A DNA stretch of 6,242 bases from Brevundimonas sp. Lineage in GTDB: Bacteria > Pseudomonadota > Alphaproteobacteria > Caulobacterales > Caulobacteraceae. Under the pieces are notes generated by a model. The model was not told the DNA's origin, made no database searches, and was given only the letters and a program-made list of their open reading frames with translations. The stretch lies in assembly GCA_022712235.1 (NCBI GenBank), contig JALAGW010000232.1, forward strand, positions 1 through 6,242. Reading direction: 5' to 3'. The translations under genes and the position numbers were made by a program. This document shows positions 5,598 to 6,242 of this stretch, one piece after another; the stretch's first letter is position 1, and every line of letters begins with the position of its first letter.

Positions 5598-5618
5598 TGC
5601 GTAGAAACCCCTGCGTAG
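5598..5618. repeat. Direct repeat TGCGTAG x2 in the trmB-mcp spacer
   Basis: TGCGTAG occurs at 5598-5604 and again at 5612-5618, a 14-bp period with 7 bp between copies, just upstream of the candidate mcp -35 box. Between this pair and the trmB stop there is also a small perfect stem, CCTTA/TAAGG (5623-5627 with 5632-5636), without a T-run. The repeat could be an activator site or chance. These, the promoter and the palindrome are all I can see in the 109-bp spacer. Confidence 0.35.
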
Positions 5619-5638
5619 CGGCCCTTACGACTAAGGTC

Positions 5639-6242
5639 TTAGGCCTGACGCTCGAACTCGAGGAAGATCGGCGTGGTGTCGCCCAGCTTCTTTTCCTCAT
5701 AGCGGGTGACGACGTGGTCGGCGGGGACGGCGAACCAGTCGGCGCCCCCCTCTTGGATGTCGCTCGCCGCGATACGGGTCAGGCCCGGCGTGCGCGCCAG
5801 CCGCTCCAACGCCCACTCGGCGTAGTCCAGCCAGTCTGTGACGAAACGCACCCGGCCGCCGGGCTTCAACAGACGGGCGATCTCGACCGCCGTCTCGTCC
5901 TGCAGGAAACGGCGCTTGTTGTGGCGCGCCTTGTGCCAGGGGTCGGGGAAGAGGATCATCACCCGGTCCAGGGAGGCGTCCGGCAGAGCCGTCATCACCG
6001 CGCGGGCGTCGTCGGCGTGCAGGCGGACATTCTTCAGACCGCCCTCCTCCACATGGCGCAAGGCCGAGGCCACGCCGTTGAGAAAGGGCTCGCAGCCGAT
6101 CATCAGGGCGTCCGGGTTGCGCATCGCCTGTTCGGCCAGATGCTCGCCGCCGCCGAAGCCGATCTCTAGCCAGACCTCTTTCGCCTCGGGCATCAGGGCC
6201 AGCGGGTCGATCGGCCCCTTGGCCGGGTCCGGCACGGCGATC
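5639..6242 (-). CDS. trmB: tRNA (guanine-N7-)-methyltransferase TrmB, 5' end beyond right edge
   Basis: TrmB uses S-adenosylmethionine to methylate N7 of G46 in the variable loop of tRNAs. About 200 C-terminal residues are visible. Counting from the Val codon at 6235: SAM-binding loop EIGFGGGEHLA (24-34), GCEPF (47-51), the DDAR segment (75-78), the catalytic and tRNA-binding signature FPDPWHKARHNKRR (96-109), LKPGGRVRFVTD after it, and the C-terminal TRYEEKK motif (177-183) that contributes to the active site. The frame stays open to the right edge (Ile-Ala precede that Val), and the family usually has some 30-50 more N-terminal residues, so the true start is outside. The codon at 6235 is GTG but is unlikely to be the start. 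The stop is TAA at 5641-5639. The gene is complete from the SAM loop onward with no damaged motif. Confidence 0.96.
   Translation of the reverse strand, partial: IAVPDPAKGPIDPLALMPEAKEVWLEIGFGGGEHLAEQAMRNPDALMIGCEPFLNGVASALRHVEEGGLKNVRLHADDARAVMTALPDASLDRVMILFPDPWHKARHNKRRFLQDETAVEIARLLKPGGRVRFVTDWLDYAEWALERLARTPGLTRIAASDIQEGGADWFAVPADHVVTRYEEKKLGDTTPIFLEFERQA

Noticed and set aside
5623..5636. CCTTA/TAAGG stem after trmB as a terminator
   Set aside because: A 5-bp AT-containing stem followed by GC-rich sequence rather than T residues; too weak to call.
6233..6235. GTG at 6235 as a possible trmB start
   Set aside because: The frame is open to the window edge, the resulting protein would lack the usual TrmB N-terminal segment, and no ribosome-binding site can be judged in the remaining 7 bases.
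1..6242. Mobile elements, CRISPR arrays, toxin-antitoxin or defence modules
   Set aside because: No transposase, integrase, regularly spaced repeats or small two-gene cassettes are visible; nearly all DNA is covered by six recognised core genes.

Overview
The window is ordinary, high-GC core chromosome from an alphaproteobacterium. The gene content, NusA/RimP/InfB sequence style, acidic NusA tail and McpA-like chemoreceptor fit Caulobacterales best (Caulobacter or Brevundimonas type). That placement is inferred from protein style, not from a search. All six supported genes lie on the minus strand, so they read from right to left in window coordinates.

Layout in the direction of transcription: trmB (tRNA m7G46 methyltransferase, 5' end beyond the right edge, stop at 5639); a 109-bp intergenic region with a TTGACG-type promoter candidate and a 15-bp palindrome; a complete 644-residue methyl-accepting chemotaxis protein with an sCache-type sensor (5529 to 3595); a 167-bp intergenic region with two terminator-like hairpins and a structured leader; then the conserved rimP - nusA - ylxR(DUF448) - infB cluster (3427 to the left edge). 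infB is cut off after 93 codons.

The last four genes form the classical transcription-elongation and translation-initiation operon. RimP assists 30S assembly. NusA controls pausing, termination and antitermination. The YlxR/L7Ae-like protein is an RNA-binding factor encoded between nusA and infB. IF2 (infB) delivers initiator tRNA. rimP and nusA overlap by one base (TGATG), ylxR follows nusA after 18 bp, and infB follows ylxR after 79 bp. The chemoreceptor is functionally unrelated and sits between two housekeeping genes that are often close together in related genomes.

I see no mobile element, CRISPR array, rRNA or tRNA gene, defence system or clearly new system. The points most worth a second look are non-coding: (1) a perfect 23-bp inverted repeat inside infB whose outer end meets the left edge of the window; (2) a rimP leader with three consecutive hairpins, one shaped like an intrinsic terminator/attenuator and one covering the likely ribosome-binding site of a GTG start; (3) a 15-bp palindrome at the predicted transcription start and ribosome-binding site of the chemoreceptor gene. 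The long plus-strand frames opposite nusA, rimP and mcp are shadows produced by GC-rich codon usage.
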